Of a stretch of DNA of 64,000 nt, positions 29,680 through 40,244 are shown in pieces; position 1 is the first letter of the stretch, and each line of letters opens with the position of its first letter. Origin of the DNA: Rhodoferax sp. GTDB taxonomy: Bacteria > Pseudomonadota > Gammaproteobacteria > Burkholderiales > Burkholderiaceae_C. The stretch is taken from assembly GCF_028714215.1 (NCBI RefSeq), contig NZ_JAQTMS010000004.1, positions 1-64,000 on the forward strand, written 5' to 3'. The position numbers were made by a program, and so were the translations under genes. The notes under the pieces are model-generated. The model searched no databases. It was not told where the DNA came from and worked only from the letters and a program-made list of their open reading frames with translations.

Positions 29680-30213
29680 ATGTCTCGTATAGGAAAAATG
29701 CCCGTCGCCGTCCCGGCTGGCGTGGATGTGTCCATTGGAGCCGACCAGATCAGTGTCAAGGGTTCTGGTGGCAGTTTGAATTTGGCTCAGAACGCCTTGG
29801 TCAAGGTGAGCAGTGAAGCTGGAAAGCTGAGTTTTCTGCCCGCTAACGATTCGCGCGAAGCCAATGCCATGAGCGGCACCATGCGGCAACTGGTGAACAA
29901 CATGGTGCTTGGTGTGACCAAGGGCTTTGAGAAGAAGCTGACGCTTGTTGGTGTCGGCTACAAGGCCCAGGCACAAGGTGCAAAACTCAATCTGACGGTT
30001 GGCTACTCCCATCCGGTTAACAAGGATATGCCGGCCGGTATCAGCGTTGCGACGCCTCTTCCCACGGAAATCGTGGTCAAGGGTGCTGACCGTCAGCGCG
30101 TCGGCCAGGTGGCTGCCGAGATTCGTGCAATTCGTCCTCCCGAACCTTACAAGGGCAAGGGTATCCGCTATGCGGACGAAAAGATCACGATCAAAGAAAC
30201 CAAGAAGAAATAA
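29680..30213 (+). CDS. rplF: 50S ribosomal protein L6
   Basis: 177 residues from ATG 29680 ([17 protein letters not shown]); GAGGAG is 11 bases upstream. C-terminal signature [16 protein letters not shown]. The open frame continuing back into rpsH is not used. Confidence 0.97.
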   Translation: MSRIGKMPVAVPAGVDVSIGADQISVKGSGGSLNLAQNALVKVSSEAGKLSFLPANDSREANAMSGTMRQLVNNMVLGVTKGFEKKLTLVGVGYKAQAQGAKLNLTVGYSHPVNKDMPAGISVATPLPTEIVVKGADRQRVGQVAAEIRAIRPPEPYKGKGIRYADEKITIKETKKK

Positions 30214-30224
30214 GGAGCTGCAAC

Positions 30225-30590
30225 ATGTTGACCAAAAAAGAGCAGCGTCTGCGCAGAGCCCGTCAAACCCGTATCCGGATCGCCACTCAGGGCGTCGTTC
30301 GTTTGACCGTGAACCGTACCAACTTGCACATTTATGCCAGCGTGGTTTCCGGCGATGGCGACAAGATTTTGGCAAGCGCATCGACTGCGGAGGCCGAAGT
30401 GCGCAAAGCGTTAGGTGGTTCGGGCAAGGGCGGCAATGTTGCCGCTGCCCAAGTTGTTGGCAAGCGCCTGGCTGAAAAAGCCAAAGCGGTTGGTGTCGAG
30501 AAAGTCGCCTTTGATCGTGCAGGTTTTGCGTACCATGGCCGCGTCAAGGCGCTGGCCGATGCGGCACGTGAAGCAGGCTTGCAGTTCTAA
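30225..30590 (+). CDS. rplR: 50S ribosomal protein L18
   Basis: 121 residues, basic N-terminus ([19 protein letters not shown]) and C-terminal [26 protein letters not shown]. Binds 5S rRNA. Confidence 0.97.
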   Translation: MLTKKEQRLRRARQTRIRIATQGVVRLTVNRTNLHIYASVVSGDGDKILASASTAEAEVRKALGGSGKGGNVAAAQVVGKRLAEKAKAVGVEKVAFDRAGFAYHGRVKALADAAREAGLQF

Positions 30591-30607
30591 GCAGATCGGA
30601 AATTAAG

Positions 30608-31132
30608 ATGGCTAAAGTTCAAGCGAAAATGCAGGGTAAGGCTGAAGGGCCTGAAGACGGTCTGCGTGAAAAGATGATCGCGATCAATCGCGTTACCAAG
30701 GTGGTCAAGGGTGGCCGTATTCTTGGTTTCGCCGCCTTGACCGTGGTCGGTGACGGTGATGGCCGTGTCGGCATGGGCAAGGGCAAGTCCAAAGAAGTGC
30801 CGGCGGCAGTGCAGAAGGCGATGGAAGAAGCGCGCCGTAACCTGACCAAGGTCTCGCTCAAAAACGGCTCCATTCACCACAAGGTGATGGGTCAACACGG
30901 CGCCGCGGCAGTCATGATGGCGCCGGCCCCCAAGGGCACCGGTATTATCGCCGGTGGTCCGATGCGCGCCGTGTTCGAAGTGGTCGGTATCACCGACATC
31001 GTGGCCAAAAGCCATGGCTCGACCAACCCGTACAACATGGTTCGCGCCACATTGGATGCGCTTTCTCATGCCACCACGCCCGCCAACGTGGCGGCCAAGC
31101 GTGGCAAGACCGTTGAAGAACTCTTCGCTTAA
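30608..31132 (+). CDS. rpsE: 30S ribosomal protein S5
   Basis: 174 residues with the S5 double-stranded-RNA-binding signature ([21 protein letters not shown]) and the C-terminal ribosome-binding fold. Acts in decoding fidelity. Confidence 0.97.
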   Translation: MAKVQAKMQGKAEGPEDGLREKMIAINRVTKVVKGGRILGFAALTVVGDGDGRVGMGKGKSKEVPAAVQKAMEEARRNLTKVSLKNGSIHHKVMGQHGAAAVMMAPAPKGTGIIAGGPMRAVFEVVGITDIVAKSHGSTNPYNMVRATLDALSHATTPANVAAKRGKTVEELFA

Positions 31133-31147
31133 CCGGGAGTCCTAAAA

Positions 31148-31330
31148 ATGACAACACAACAAACAGTCAAAGTGCAGTTGGTTCGCAGCCCTATCGGCTG
31201 CCAGGAATCGCACCGTGCCACCGTTCGTGGCCTTGGTCTCCGCAAGATTCGCAGCGTCAGCGAGTTGGTGGATACGCCCGAGGTCCGCGGCATGATTAAC
31301 AAGATCAGTTACCTGGTCAAAGTGCTTTAA
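31148..31330 (+). CDS. rpmD: 50S ribosomal protein L30
   Basis: 60 residues ([28 protein letters not shown]…), the usual bacterial length. Confidence 0.96.
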   Translation: MTTQQTVKVQLVRSPIGCQESHRATVRGLGLRKIRSVSELVDTPEVRGMINKISYLVKVL

Positions 31331-31340
31331 GAGGTTGATG

Positions 31341-31772
31341 ATGGAACTCAATGGCATCAAGCCCGCTGACGGTGCAAAGCACTACAAGCGTCGTGTCGGT
31401 CGTGGTATCGGCTCTGGTCTGGGCAAGACCGCCGGGCGCGGCCACAAGGGTCAGAAGTCGCGCGCCGGTGGCTATCACAAAGTAGGTTTTGAAGGCGGTC
31501 AGATGCCTATGCAACGGCGCTTACCCAAGCGCGGTTTCAAATCCCATCTGCTGAAGTTCAATGCTGAGGTCACGTTGACGTCGCTGGAACTGCTGGGCGC
31601 TGCTGAAGTCGATTTGGTGACTCTCAAGCAGGCTGGTCTGGTGGGTGAACTCGCCAGGGTCGTCAAGGTCATTAAAACCGGTGAAATCACCAAAGCCGTG
31701 AAGCTCACTGGCATTGGTGCGACGGCAGCTGCCAAAGTTGCGATTGAAGCGGCTGGCGGCAGCATCGCTTAA
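31341..31772 (+). CDS. rplO: 50S ribosomal protein L15
   Basis: 143 residues from ATG 31341 ([22 protein letters not shown]). TTG 31335 and ATG 31338 are in frame, but GAGG at 31331–31334 is best placed for 31341. Gly-rich N-terminal extension [22 protein letters not shown] is typical. Confidence 0.96.
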   Translation: MELNGIKPADGAKHYKRRVGRGIGSGLGKTAGRGHKGQKSRAGGYHKVGFEGGQMPMQRRLPKRGFKSHLLKFNAEVTLTSLELLGAAEVDLVTLKQAGLVGELARVVKVIKTGEITKAVKLTGIGATAAAKVAIEAAGGSIA

Positions 31773-31798
31773 GAGCGTAATCGAGAAAGACTCCACAC

Positions 31799-33121
31799 GT
31801 GGCAACTAACGCAGCTCAACTGGCAAAAACTGGCAAATTCGGCGACCTGCGTCGTCGGCTTGTTTTCTTGCTGCTCGCGCTGGTGGTGTACCGCGTTGGC
31901 GCGCATATCCCGGTTCCTGGCATAGATCCTGCGCAATTGGCGCAGTTCTTTAAAGGCCAGCAAGGCGGCATATTGGGTATGTTCAATATGTTCTCCGGCG
32001 GCGCGCTGTCACGGTTTACTGTTTTTGCGTTGGGGATCATGCCGTACATTTCGGCGTCGATCATCATGCAGTTGCTCACCTATGTGCTGCCGACCTTCGA
32101 GCAATTGAAGAAAGAGGGCGAAGCCGGGCGCCGCAAAATTACCCAGTACACCCGTTACGGGACCCTTGGGTTGGCCTTGTTCCAGTCGATGGGTATTGCG
32201 CTGGCGCTGGAAAGCTCGCCGGGTCTGGTGTTGGCTCCTGGATTTGGATTTCGCATGACGGCGGTCGTCACCTTGACGTCTGGAACCTTGTTCCTGATGT
32301 GGCTGGGCGAGCAGATCACCGAGCGCGGACTCGGCAATGGTATTTCGATCCTGATTTTCGGCGGTATTGCGGCCGGTTTGCCCAACGCCATTGGCGGTTT
32401 ACTTGAATTGGTTCGTACCGGTGCGATGAGCATCATCATTGCCTTGTTCATTGTTGTTTTGGTGGCTCTGGTCACTTACTTTGTCGTATTTGTCGAACGT
32501 GGGCAACGCAAGATTCTGGTGAACTATGCGCGGCGTCAGGTCGGCAACAAGGTTTATGGTGGACAGTCGTCTCATTTGCCTTTGAAGCTGAACATGGCGG
32601 GTGTGATTCCTCCGATTTTCGCCTCCTCCATTATTTTGTTGCCGGCAACGGTAGTCGGTTGGTTCACCGCTGGCGAGTCGAAGAATTGGCTCATGGAGAG
32701 ACTGAAGGATATGGCAGGCTCATTGACTCCGGGGCAACCGATTTATGTGATCCTCTATGCTGCCGCGATTGTGTTTTTCTGCTTTTTTTATACGGCGCTG
32801 GTGTTCAACAGCCGTGAGACGGCAGACAACCTGAAAAAGAGCGGCGCATTTATCCCCGGCATTCGGCCGGGTGACCAAACGGCCAGGTACATCGACAAGA
32901 TTTTGCTGCGCCTGACGTTTGCCGGTGCCATTTACATCACCCTGGTGTGCTTGCTGCCCGAATTTTTGATCCTGAAGTACAACGTGCCGTTTTACTTCGG
33001 TGGAACATCGCTTTTGATTATTGTTGTTGTGACCATGGATTTCATGGCGCAGGTGCAGAACTACATGATGTCGCAGCAGTATGAGTCGCTGTTGAAGAAG
33101 GCTAATTTCAAGTCTTCATAA
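31799..33121 (+). CDS. secY: Preprotein translocase subunit SecY
   Basis: Main channel of the Sec translocon. 440 residues, GTG start 31799, ten membrane segments. SecY signatures: [30 protein letters not shown] and [17 protein letters not shown]. It ends the spc operon. Confidence 0.97.
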   Translation: MATNAAQLAKTGKFGDLRRRLVFLLLALVVYRVGAHIPVPGIDPAQLAQFFKGQQGGILGMFNMFSGGALSRFTVFALGIMPYISASIIMQLLTYVLPTFEQLKKEGEAGRRKITQYTRYGTLGLALFQSMGIALALESSPGLVLAPGFGFRMTAVVTLTSGTLFLMWLGEQITERGLGNGISILIFGGIAAGLPNAIGGLLELVRTGAMSIIIALFIVVLVALVTYFVVFVERGQRKILVNYARRQVGNKVYGGQSSHLPLKLNMAGVIPPIFASSIILLPATVVGWFTAGESKNWLMERLKDMAGSLTPGQPIYVILYAAAIVFFCFFYTALVFNSRETADNLKKSGAFIPGIRPGDQTARYIDKILLRLTFAGAIYITLVCLLPEFLILKYNVPFYFGGTSLLIIVVVTMDFMAQVQNYMMSQQYESLLKKANFKSS

Positions 33122-33135
33122 GGCGATTGGTAAAT

Positions 33136-33354
33136 ATGTCAAAAGACGATGTTATTCAGATGCAGGGAGAGGTGGTTGAAAACCTGCCCAACGCGACATT
33201 TCGTGTCAAGCTGGAAAACGGACACGTCGTCCTTGGGCATATTTCCGGAAAAATGCGTATGCACTACATCCGTATTCTTCCTGGGGACAAGGTCACCGTT
33301 GAATTGACGCCCTACGATTTGAGTCGGGCACGGATTGTATTCAGAGCTAAGTAG
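33136..33354 (+). CDS. infA: Translation initiation factor IF-1
   Basis: 72 residues from ATG 33136 ([20 protein letters not shown]), an S1-type OB fold ending [14 protein letters not shown] three codons upstream is ignored because the ATG start gives the exact family length. Placement between secY and rpmJ is normal for betaproteobacteria. Confidence 0.96.
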   Translation: MSKDDVIQMQGEVVENLPNATFRVKLENGHVVLGHISGKMRMHYIRILPGDKVTVELTPYDLSRARIVFRAK

Positions 33355-33415
33355 TAATGGCATGTGTTTCGGCGATCTGCTGCGGAAACACTGAGAATGG
33401 TTTTAGGAGAATGAA

Positions 33416-33529
33416 ATGAAGGTTTCGGCTTCGGTCAAAAAAATTTGCCGTAACTGCAAGGTAATTCGGCGCAAGGGCGTTGTGCGTGTGATCTGTAGTG
33501 ATCCGCGTCACAAGCAGCGCCAGGGTTAA
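33416..33529 (+). CDS. rpmJ: 50S ribosomal protein L36
   Basis: 37 residues, [20 protein letters not shown] then [17 protein letters not shown]. The C-C-C-H zinc site (Cys11, Cys14, Cys27, His32) is intact. TTTTAGGAGA lies just upstream; an ATG five bases earlier stops after two codons. Too short for usual gene lists. Confidence 0.96.
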   Translation: MKVSASVKKICRNCKVIRRKGVVRVICSDPRHKQRQG

Positions 33530-33553
33530 TTGCAATAGTTTTAGAGGACGAAA

Positions 33554-33919
33554 ATGGCACGTATCGCTGGCATCAATATTCCGCCGCAACAACATTCCGA
33601 GATTGGCCTGACGGCTATCTTCGGGATCGGTCGCAACCGCGCACGAAAAATCTGCGAGGCTTGTGGCATTCCCTATTCCAAGAAGGTCAAGGATTTGACC
33701 GACCTGGAGCTGGAGAAAATTCGCGACCATATTGCCCAATTCACCATCGAAGGTGATCTGCGTCGTGAGACGACGATGAACATCAAGCGTTTGATGGACA
33801 TTGGCTGCTACCGTGGCTTCCGTCATCGGCGTGGCCTCCCCATGCGCGGACAGCGTACGCGCACCAACGCCCGCACCCGCAAAGGCCCCCGCAAGGCTGC
33901 TGCTTCATTGAAGAAATAA
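33554..33919 (+). CDS. rpsM: 30S ribosomal protein S13
   Basis: 121 residues ([30 protein letters not shown]… [22 protein letters not shown]). First gene of the alpha operon in the usual order. Confidence 0.97.
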   Translation: MARIAGINIPPQQHSEIGLTAIFGIGRNRARKICEACGIPYSKKVKDLTDLELEKIRDHIAQFTIEGDLRRETTMNIKRLMDIGCYRGFRHRRGLPMRGQRTRTNARTRKGPRKAAASLKK

Positions 33920-33938
33920 CAGGGATTGAAAGACCAAC

Positions 33939-34343
33939 ATGGCAAAAGCTCCCGCCAATAACGCGGCCCAACGGGTCCGCAAAAAGGTTCGTAAAAATGT
34001 CGCTGACGGCATAGCGCACGTTCACGCGTCATTCAACAACACCATCATCACGATCGCCGATCGTCAAGGCAATGCCCTGTCCTGGGCTTCGTCCGGTGGT
34101 CAGGGTTTCAAAGGTTCCCGCAAATCGACGCCGTTTGCAGCTCAGGTTGCCTCCGAGGTGGCCGGTCGCGCTGCGATCGAGCAGGGTATCAAGAATCTCG
34201 ACGTTGAAATCAAGGGCCCTGGTCCCGGCCGTGAATCTTCGGTTCGGGCTCTGGCTGCTCTTGGCATTCGCATCAACATGATTGCGGACGTGACCCCGGT
34301 GCCGCACAACGGATGCCGCCCACAGAAGCGTCGCCGGATCTGA
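33939..34343 (+). CDS. rpsK: 30S ribosomal protein S11
   Basis: 134 residues with [43 protein letters not shown] and the C-terminal signature [16 protein letters not shown]. Confidence 0.97.
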   Translation: MAKAPANNAAQRVRKKVRKNVADGIAHVHASFNNTIITIADRQGNALSWASSGGQGFKGSRKSTPFAAQVASEVAGRAAIEQGIKNLDVEIKGPGPGRESSVRALAALGIRINMIADVTPVPHNGCRPQKRRRI

Positions 34344-34437
34344 TTCGACATCCAGTTTTTAACCAAGCCCACCGCCACTGGCCCCGCGCCGGTGGCTCCC
34401 GTACCAATGTACGGCAGATGACATAAAGGAAGATCAA
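34344..34437 (+). other. Structured gap before rpsD
   Basis: 94 non-coding bases, longer than other gaps in the operon. CCGTAC-CAAT-GTACGG (34399–34414) forms a 6-bp hairpin, and a CCACCG/CGGTGG pair can form just upstream. S4, the product of the next gene, is a known mRNA-binding autoregulator in other bacteria. Confidence 0.35.
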
Positions 34438-35061
34438 GTGGCACGCTATCTAGGCCCCAAGGCCAAATTATCCCGCCGTGAAGGCACCGACCTGTTCCTC
34501 AAGAGTGCCCGTCGCTCGATTGGAGACAAGGCGAAATTCGATACCAAACCGGGTCAGCACGGGCGCACCTCGGGTGCTCGCACCTCTGACTATGGCTTGC
34601 AACTTCGCGAAAAGCAGAAGGTCAAGCGCATGTACGGTGTGCTTGAGAAGCAATTCCGCCGCTATTTCGAGGAAGCCGATAGCCGCAAGGGCAACACCGG
34701 TGCGAACCTGTTGTCTCTGTTGGAATCGCGTCTTGACAATGTGGTGTATCGCATGGGCTTCGGCTCGACGCGCGCCGAAGCGCGCCAGCTGGTTTCGCAC
34801 AAGGCCATGACCGTGAATGGGAAATGCGTCAACATTCCGTCCTATCTGGTCAAAGCCGGTGACGTGATTGCCGTGCGTGACAAGTCGAAGAAGCAAAATC
34901 GGGTTGTAGAGGCGCTTCAGTTGGCGCAACAAGTTGGCATGCCGACCTGGGTTGAAGTGAATCTTGAAAAGGCCGAGGGCATTTTCAAGTCGGTTCCTGA
35001 TCGGGATCAGTTTGCCGCTGACGTCAATGAGTCGTTGATTGTTGAATTGTATTCACGTTAA
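34438..35061 (+). CDS. rpsD: 30S ribosomal protein S4
   Basis: 207 residues, GTG start preceded by AAGGAAGA. S4 domain around [31 protein letters not shown]. Primary 16S rRNA binder and, in E. coli, repressor of the alpha operon. No zinc Cys motif. Confidence 0.97.
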   Translation: MARYLGPKAKLSRREGTDLFLKSARRSIGDKAKFDTKPGQHGRTSGARTSDYGLQLREKQKVKRMYGVLEKQFRRYFEEADSRKGNTGANLLSLLESRLDNVVYRMGFGSTRAEARQLVSHKAMTVNGKCVNIPSYLVKAGDVIAVRDKSKKQNRVVEALQLAQQVGMPTWVEVNLEKAEGIFKSVPDRDQFAADVNESLIVELYSR

Positions 35062-35175
35062 TAGAATTAAACGTATTTTTTCGTTCAAAATCGTTCCTGA
35101 GGCGAAGTACTGCGTCTCAGGTGCTTCGTCAGCCTTACCGGTGTAACGAACCGGGGGTATTGAGAGGAAGTCTGC

Positions 35176-36165
35176 ATGCAAAATAGTCTACTGAAACCAA
35201 AAGCCATCAACGTCGAGCATCTTGCTGCGAATCGCGCCAAAGTTGCGCTCGAACCCTTTGAGCGCGGCTACGGGCACACCCTTGGCAACGCCTTGCGCCG
35301 GGTTTTACTGTCCTCCATGCCGGGCTTTGCCGCGACCGAAGTCACGATTGCCGGCGTCTTGCACGAGTACTCGTCGATCGACGGGGTGCAGGAAGATGTG
35401 GTCAATATTTTATTGAACCTCAAAGGCGTGGTGTTCAAGCTTCACAACCGCGAAGAAGTCACGCTCAGCTTACGAAAAGACGGCGAGGGAGCTGTCACGG
35501 CCAGCGATATCCAGACCCCTCATGATGTCGAAATCGTCAATCCGGAGCATGTGATTGCTCATTTGTCGCAGGGCGGCAAGCTGGACATGCAAATCAAGGT
35601 TGAAAAAGGCCGCGGCTACGTCCCGGGCACGATGCGCCGCCATGGCGATGAGCCGACCAAGTCAATTGGCCGTATCGTGCTGGATGCCTCTTTTTCTCCC
35701 GTCAAGCGCGTCAGCTACACCGTCGAGAGCGCGCGTGTCGAGCAGCGTACCGACCTTGACAAGTTGGTCGTTGACATCGAGACCAACGGCGCCATTTCGG
35801 CCGAGGAAGCAGTCCGTGCGTCGGCCAGAATTCTGGTCGAGCAGTTGGCTGTCTTCGCGCAACTCGAAGGCACGGAACTGGCGGCGTTTGATGCACCTGC
35901 ACCACGGGGCAGCGCCCAGTTCGATCCGATCCTGCTGCGTCCGGTGGATGAGCTGGAACTGACGGTTCGCTCGGCCAACTGCTTGAAGGCGGAAAATATT
36001 TATTACATTGGTGACCTGATTCAACGCACCGAAAACGAGTTGTTGAAAACTCCGAATCTGGGTCGCAAGTCACTTAACGAAATCAAGGAAGTGCTGGCTT
36101 CGCGCGGTCTGACTTTGGGCATGAAGCTTGAAAGTTGGCCCCCAGCCGCTCTTGAAAAGCGTTGA
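35176..36165 (+). CDS. rpoA: RNA polymerase subunit alpha
   Basis: 329 residues. N-terminal assembly domain ([23 protein letters not shown]) and C-terminal DNA/activator-binding domain ([48 protein letters not shown]). The 114-base gap before it can form a CCTGAG/CTCAGG hairpin (35096–35121). Confidence 0.97.
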   Translation: MQNSLLKPKAINVEHLAANRAKVALEPFERGYGHTLGNALRRVLLSSMPGFAATEVTIAGVLHEYSSIDGVQEDVVNILLNLKGVVFKLHNREEVTLSLRKDGEGAVTASDIQTPHDVEIVNPEHVIAHLSQGGKLDMQIKVEKGRGYVPGTMRRHGDEPTKSIGRIVLDASFSPVKRVSYTVESARVEQRTDLDKLVVDIETNGAISAEEAVRASARILVEQLAVFAQLEGTELAAFDAPAPRGSAQFDPILLRPVDELELTVRSANCLKAENIYYIGDLIQRTENELLKTPNLGRKSLNEIKEVLASRGLTLGMKLESWPPAALEKR

Positions 36166-36248
36166 TTTTTTTGAGCCCTGAAGAGGGGCTCAGTGCCACG
36201 GGCAGTACCTGATACGGCTGCCTTGTTATAAAACCAAAGGAAAGCACC

Positions 36249-36647
36249 ATGCGTCACGGACACGGACTACGTAAACTCAATCGCACCAGCGAGCACCGCT
36301 TGGCGATGCTGCGCAACATGATGAACTCGCTCATCGAGCACGAGGTCATTAAAACCACCGTTCCAAAAGCCAAGGAGCTGCGGCGCGTCATTGAACCCAT
36401 GATTACCCTGGCCAAGGAAGCGACCGTGGCCAACCGCCGTCTGGCCTTCGACCGTCTGCGGGACCGCGATAGCGTGGTCAAGTTGTTCAACGACCTAGGC
36501 CCGCGTTTCAAGACGCGTCCCGGCGGCTATACGCGAATTCTGAAAATGGGTTTTCGTGTTGGCGACAATGCGCCCATGGCCCTGGTTGAATTGCTGGATC
36601 GCCCTGAGCCGACGGAAGTGCCTGCGGCTGAGACAGACAAGCCCTGA
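36249..36647 (+). CDS. rplQ: 50S ribosomal protein L17
   Basis: 132 residues ([24 protein letters not shown]…). Last protein gene of the alpha operon, followed 21 bases later by the initiator tRNA. Confidence 0.97.
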   Translation: MRHGHGLRKLNRTSEHRLAMLRNMMNSLIEHEVIKTTVPKAKELRRVIEPMITLAKEATVANRRLAFDRLRDRDSVVKLFNDLGPRFKTRPGGYTRILKMGFRVGDNAPMALVELLDRPEPTEVPAAETDKP

Positions 36648-36652
36648 TAGGT

Positions 36653-36658
36653 TACAAT
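36653..36658 (+). promoter_or_regulatory. Possible -10 for tRNA-fMet
   Basis: TACAAT, 10 bases before the tRNA, with no good -35. The tRNA may instead be cut from the alpha-operon transcript, since no terminator separates them. Confidence 0.3.
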
Positions 36659-36668
36659 ACAAAGCTAC

Positions 36669-36745
<77 letters not shown>

Positions 36746-36767
36746 ACAAACTAGCGGTCCACGCTAG

Positions 36768-36802
36768 AAGCAAACGCCAACTTTATGTTGGCGTTTGCTT
36801 TT
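36768..36802 (+). terminator. Strong intrinsic terminator after tRNA-fMet
   Basis: Perfect 14-bp stem AAGCAAACGCCAAC/GTTGGCGTTTGCTT, loop TTTAT, then TTG. Ends the alpha-operon/tRNA transcript. Confidence 0.9.
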
Positions 36803-36846
36803 GTGACGAGGCCTGTGTCGCCACGGAATTGCCTCGGCTGAAATAG

Positions 36847-36865
36847 GGCACATTGGAAATGTGCC
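36847..36865 (-). terminator. Hairpin downstream of ubiC
   Basis: GGCACATT/AATGTGCC, 8-bp stem with a three-base loop, 53 bases past the ubiC stop on the minus strand; only a short T-containing tail (CTATTT) follows. Weak terminator candidate. Confidence 0.4.
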
Positions 36866-36917
36866 GGGTGTTTCAGTGCGCGCGCGAAGCTGGCCGGCGC
36901 TACCCGTCGTTGGCGAG

Positions 36918-37451
36918 TCAGCCCACTTTCAAGCGAACAATCCACGGCGCGAAAGCCTCCAGCACACGCAATGGCTGACCTTGGTGCCAGAACACCGAAC
37001 TGCGCGCCCATCGAGGCAATAAACCTGCCGGCATCCCCGCATGGAGTTCGGTCCACGAATTTCGAAGCCGGCATTCCATCAGTCCGTGGCGCGGAAAGTG
37101 ATGGGGTTTAAGCCGGTTGCGTTCTATGCTCTTGTCCCGGAACAACAATTCTGCCAAGGGACGGTTTCCCAGGTTGGCCAGCGCTTTCCACGGGCCTTGC
37201 AGTGCGTGATGGGATACCGCGCTGCGTGCCCATACAACGGGAGCGCCGTCAAGCAGCAAGGCAACCTCCCGCACATGGCCGCTCAGGCAATTCAGATCGT
37301 CCTGCTCAGCGGGCCACAAGCGCTGAGCGCCCTGGCGCAGGACCCGCACTTCAACGGCGCCATGGTCACGCAGCCGTGCCGTGAGAGAACCCTCGGCGTG
37401 CAACCATGCACGCAGGGTCGGGTTGAATGGATTGGAATGAACTCGTGACAT
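36918..37451 (-). CDS. ubiC: Chorismate--pyruvate lyase
   Basis: Makes 4-hydroxybenzoate and pyruvate from chorismate, feeding UbiA. 177 residues from ATG 37451 (MSRVHSNPFNPTLRAWLHAEGSLTARLRDHG); ATG 37493 is in frame but adds an unconserved stretch. Family features: VREVALLLDGAPVVWARSAVSH (substrate Arg region), GNRPLAELLFRDKSIERN, and WARSSVFWHQGQPLRVLEAFAPWI. Monocistronic. Identified by pattern against E. coli UbiC; similarity is moderate, as is usual for this family. Confidence 0.85.
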   Translation of the reverse strand: MSRVHSNPFNPTLRAWLHAEGSLTARLRDHGAVEVRVLRQGAQRLWPAEQDDLNCLSGHVREVALLLDGAPVVWARSAVSHHALQGPWKALANLGNRPLAELLFRDKSIERNRLKPHHFPRHGLMECRLRNSWTELHAGMPAGLLPRWARSSVFWHQGQPLRVLEAFAPWIVRLKVG

Positions 37452-37617
37452 GGCCGGTGATGATAACCAGGCGCCATCCGCAGCATCTTCCACGATTTAT
37501 GCAACATGAATCGTGGTGCGCCACCTCGCGTGGCGACGCCAAAAATCAGAAATCGGCGAGCGGCACAGGTGACCATCCGGCACCGGGATGATGCCAGGGA
37601 ATATTCAACACCAGCGT

Positions 37618-38595
37618 TCAGGCACCTATCATGCCGATCAGGCGCTGCCGGATGATGCTTTCGGCTTCCAGCATGATGCGCTCTACCAGCTCCTTGACGC
37701 TCGGAATGTCATGGATCAGCCCGGCCACCATGCCGCACGACCAGGCGCCGGCTTCCATGTCGCCCTGCTGCATGATGCGCGGGTAGACCCCGGCCACCTC
37801 CTCGATGATGTCGTCGAACTTGAGGTTCGCGCCCAGGGCCGCCTCCTTGGCCAGCAGGCGATCGACCGCGGCGTTGTGCAGCACGCGTTCGGTGTTGCGC
37901 AGGGGGCGCATCACCAGGCGGGTATCGAGTTCGCTGGCGGCCACGATGGCCTGCTTGACCTTCTCGTGCACCGGCGCTTCTTTCGTGGCGATGAAGCGCG
38001 TGCCCATGTTCATGCCATCCGCGCCGAGCGCCAGCGCCGCCACCAGCGAGCGGCCGTCGGCCATGCCGCCCGAGGCGACGAAGGGGATCTTCAGCGACTC
38101 GGCGGCACGCGGCAGCAGGATGAAGTTGGGCACATCGTCCTCGCCCGGATGGCCGCCGCACTCGAACCCATCCACGCTGACCGCATCGCAGCCGATGGCC
38201 TCGGCTTTGAGCGCATGGCGCACCGAGGTGCATTTGTGGATCACCTTGATGCCCGCCTCATGCAGCATCGGCATCCATTTCTGCGGGTTGTTGCCCGCCG
38301 TCTCCACCGCCTTGACGCCGCCGTCGATGATGGCGCGGATGTAGCCCGGGTAGTCGGGCGAGTTGACGATCGGCAGGAAGGTCAGGTTCACGCCGAACGG
38401 TTTGTCGGTCATTTCCCGGCAGCGGCGGATCTCATTGGCCAGCAACTCCGGCGTGCGCTGCGTCAAACCGGTGATGAGGCCCAGCCCACCGGCGTTCGAC
38501 ACGGCAGCGGCCAGTTCGGCGAAGCCGACAAAGTGCATGCCACCCTGGATGATGGGGTGCTGGATACCGAATAGCTCAGTGATCTTGGTCTTCAT
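37618..38595 (-). CDS. Nitronate monooxygenase / 2-nitropropane dioxygenase family FMN protein
   Basis: 325 residues, TIM-barrel flavoprotein. PIIQGGMHFVGFAELAAAVSNAGGLGLITG at the start, DAVSVDGFECGGHPGEDDV (family signature) and FVASGGMADGRSLVAALALGADGMNMGTRF (FMN phosphate site) are clear. Family members oxidise alkyl nitronates or propionate-3-nitronate; some instead act as enoyl reductases in fatty-acid contexts, so the substrate is open. It stands alone. Confidence 0.88.
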   Translation of the reverse strand: MKTKITELFGIQHPIIQGGMHFVGFAELAAAVSNAGGLGLITGLTQRTPELLANEIRRCREMTDKPFGVNLTFLPIVNSPDYPGYIRAIIDGGVKAVETAGNNPQKWMPMLHEAGIKVIHKCTSVRHALKAEAIGCDAVSVDGFECGGHPGEDDVPNFILLPRAAESLKIPFVASGGMADGRSLVAALALGADGMNMGTRFIATKEAPVHEKVKQAIVAASELDTRLVMRPLRNTERVLHNAAVDRLLAKEAALGANLKFDDIIEEVAGVYPRIMQQGDMEAGAWSCGMVAGLIHDIPSVKELVERIMLEAESIIRQRLIGMIGA

Positions 38596-38871
38596 GGCAA
38601 GGTGATCCTTTTTAACAAGTTGAGGAGGGTATTGAAATCAGTGACCTTGCAGTCAAGAGGCTGTCTTTGGCGCCAGCAGTTGCGGGGTCGCGTGGGAGAT
38701 GTGTCGCAGTTTGCCGTGCAGGCATTGACACGAGTGGGCGCCAGGGTAAGGTGCGGACTCTCCCGCCGGCAACGCCGGCGTGGCCGGATTTGCTTTCTTG
38801 AACCCAGTCTTACAGGGCGCTACAAGCTGGCGCCAGCGCACTTCAAACGTCCTGGTGCTGCCTGCCAGGCA
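38596..38871. other. Intergenic stretch without recognised gene
   Basis: 276 bases between two minus-strand genes. A short palindrome CGCCGGC-AAC-GCCGGCG is present near 38763–38780 with no T run. Nothing else supported. Confidence 0.4.
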
Positions 38872-39096
38872 TCAAGCCTTGGCGGCCAGGTGTTTCTTCA
38901 GGATGACGTAGAGATGGTCCTTGATCAGGAGCTTTTCCTTCTTCAGGTTTTCAATTTGCTCATGGGTGGCGGGTTCTATGCGCGTCTCCATGTTCTTGAC
39001 TCTCTGGTCCAACGCGTGGTGCTGTTCGAATAAGCGCATGAACTCTTGATTGGAGGCATTCAAACGGGCGATCAGATCGCTGTATTCAGGAAACAT
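38872..39096 (-). CDS. YdcH/DUF465-type small coiled-coil protein
   Basis: 74 residues: MFPEYSDLIARLNASNQEFMRLFEQHHALDQRVKNMETRIEP… LKKEKLLIKDHLYVILKK, a two-helix hairpin with heptad-like Leu/Ile spacing, matching DUF465 (YdcH). GAGGAG precedes the ATG. Function not established. Confidence 0.85.
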   Translation of the reverse strand: MFPEYSDLIARLNASNQEFMRLFEQHHALDQRVKNMETRIEPATHEQIENLKKEKLLIKDHLYVILKKHLAAKA

Positions 39097-39251
39097 TGGT
39101 ACTCCTCAAAATAACCGGTGCTTCGTGCGTGCAGGCGCTATGTTAAACGGGCGTCTGCGGTGCCTAGTATTACATGGCGGCCTGGCCGCCTTGTCCCCGG
39201 CACTCGTTCGGTCAAATCAGGGTGAACGGGCCCTGGGTGAGTTGGTTCAAT

Positions 39252-40214
39252 TCAATGGGCCTGCGGTGACGCAGTCCGTGCCGGGTGGTCCAGATCGGGG
39301 CGGCGCCAGGGGTCCACGTGCGTCATCAGGTTGAGCACGCGATGGCGCTGCAGCACGCGCTGCCTGGCGGCAACCGCAATGTCGTGACCGGCTTCCACCG
39401 TGATGGTGGCATCGACCTCGATGTGCGCGTCCACCACGATCATGTCGCCCATCTTGCGCGTGTGCACATCGTGCACATCACTGACACCGGGTGTTTCCAG
39501 AAGCGTCTGGCGAATGGCCTGCACCTCCTGCTCGTCGACCGCCCGGTCCATCAGGTCGTGCAACGCGTCCCAACTGAAACCCCAGCCCATTTTGGTCACC
39601 ATGAAGCCGACGATGAGGGCCGCGATCGGGTCCAGGATCGGGTAGCCCGCCAGGTTGCCGATGATGCCGATACCCACCACCAGGGACGACGCCGCGTCCG
39701 AGCGCGCATGCCAGGCATTGGCCACCAGCATGCTGGACTTGACGCGTTTCGCCACCGACAGCATGTAGCGAAACAGGAGTTCCTTGGCAATCAGCGCGCC
39801 AGCGGCGACCCAGAGGGCAAGGATATGGACGGTTTGCACCGTCTCGGGCGCTTCCAGCTTGCGCGCCGCCGACCACAGCATGCCGATGCCTACCGCCAGC
39901 AACAGGGTGCCCAGTACCAGCGAGGCAGCGGTCTCGAAGCGCTGGTGGCCGTAGGGGTGATCGGCATCGGCGTCTTTTTTGCTGTGGTAACTGGCGAACA
40001 AGACGACAAAGTCGGCGACCAGATCAGACAGCGAGTGAATGCCGTCGGCGATCAAACCTTGCGACTTGGCGACGACACCGACCACGATCTGGGTGATGGT
40101 CAGGACCAGGTTGACGCCGACGCTGACCCAGGTGCTGCGGGAGGCCGCCGCGATACGTTCGGCTGGGCTATGCTCGGAGTCTTCGCCGTCGTCTGCAAGT
40201 TCGGTAAATTTCAT
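39252..40214 (-). CDS. Cation diffusion facilitator family metal exporter
   Basis: 320 residues; five or six membrane segments. Metal-site motifs DGIHSLSD in segment 2 and HARSDAASS in segment 5 (the H/D-x3-D type of Zn/Fe exporters), plus a cytoplasmic C-terminal domain with VSDVHDVHTRKMGDMIVVDAHIEVD. HPYGHQRFET after segment 2 is typical of the FieF/MamM branch. Probably exports Zn, Fe or Mn with proton exchange. A short membrane-peptide gene lies 30 bases upstream on the same strand. Confidence 0.92.
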   Translation of the reverse strand: MKFTELADDGEDSEHSPAERIAAASRSTWVSVGVNLVLTITQIVVGVVAKSQGLIADGIHSLSDLVADFVVLFASYHSKKDADADHPYGHQRFETAASLVLGTLLLAVGIGMLWSAARKLEAPETVQTVHILALWVAAGALIAKELLFRYMLSVAKRVKSSMLVANAWHARSDAASSLVVGIGIIGNLAGYPILDPIAALIVGFMVTKMGWGFSWDALHDLMDRAVDEQEVQAIRQTLLETPGVSDVHDVHTRKMGDMIVVDAHIEVDATITVEAGHDIAVAARQRVLQRHRVLNLMTHVDPWRRPDLDHPARTASPQAH

Positions 40215-40244
40215 AATCAGCAGAGTGTAAGACGGCGCAACAAT

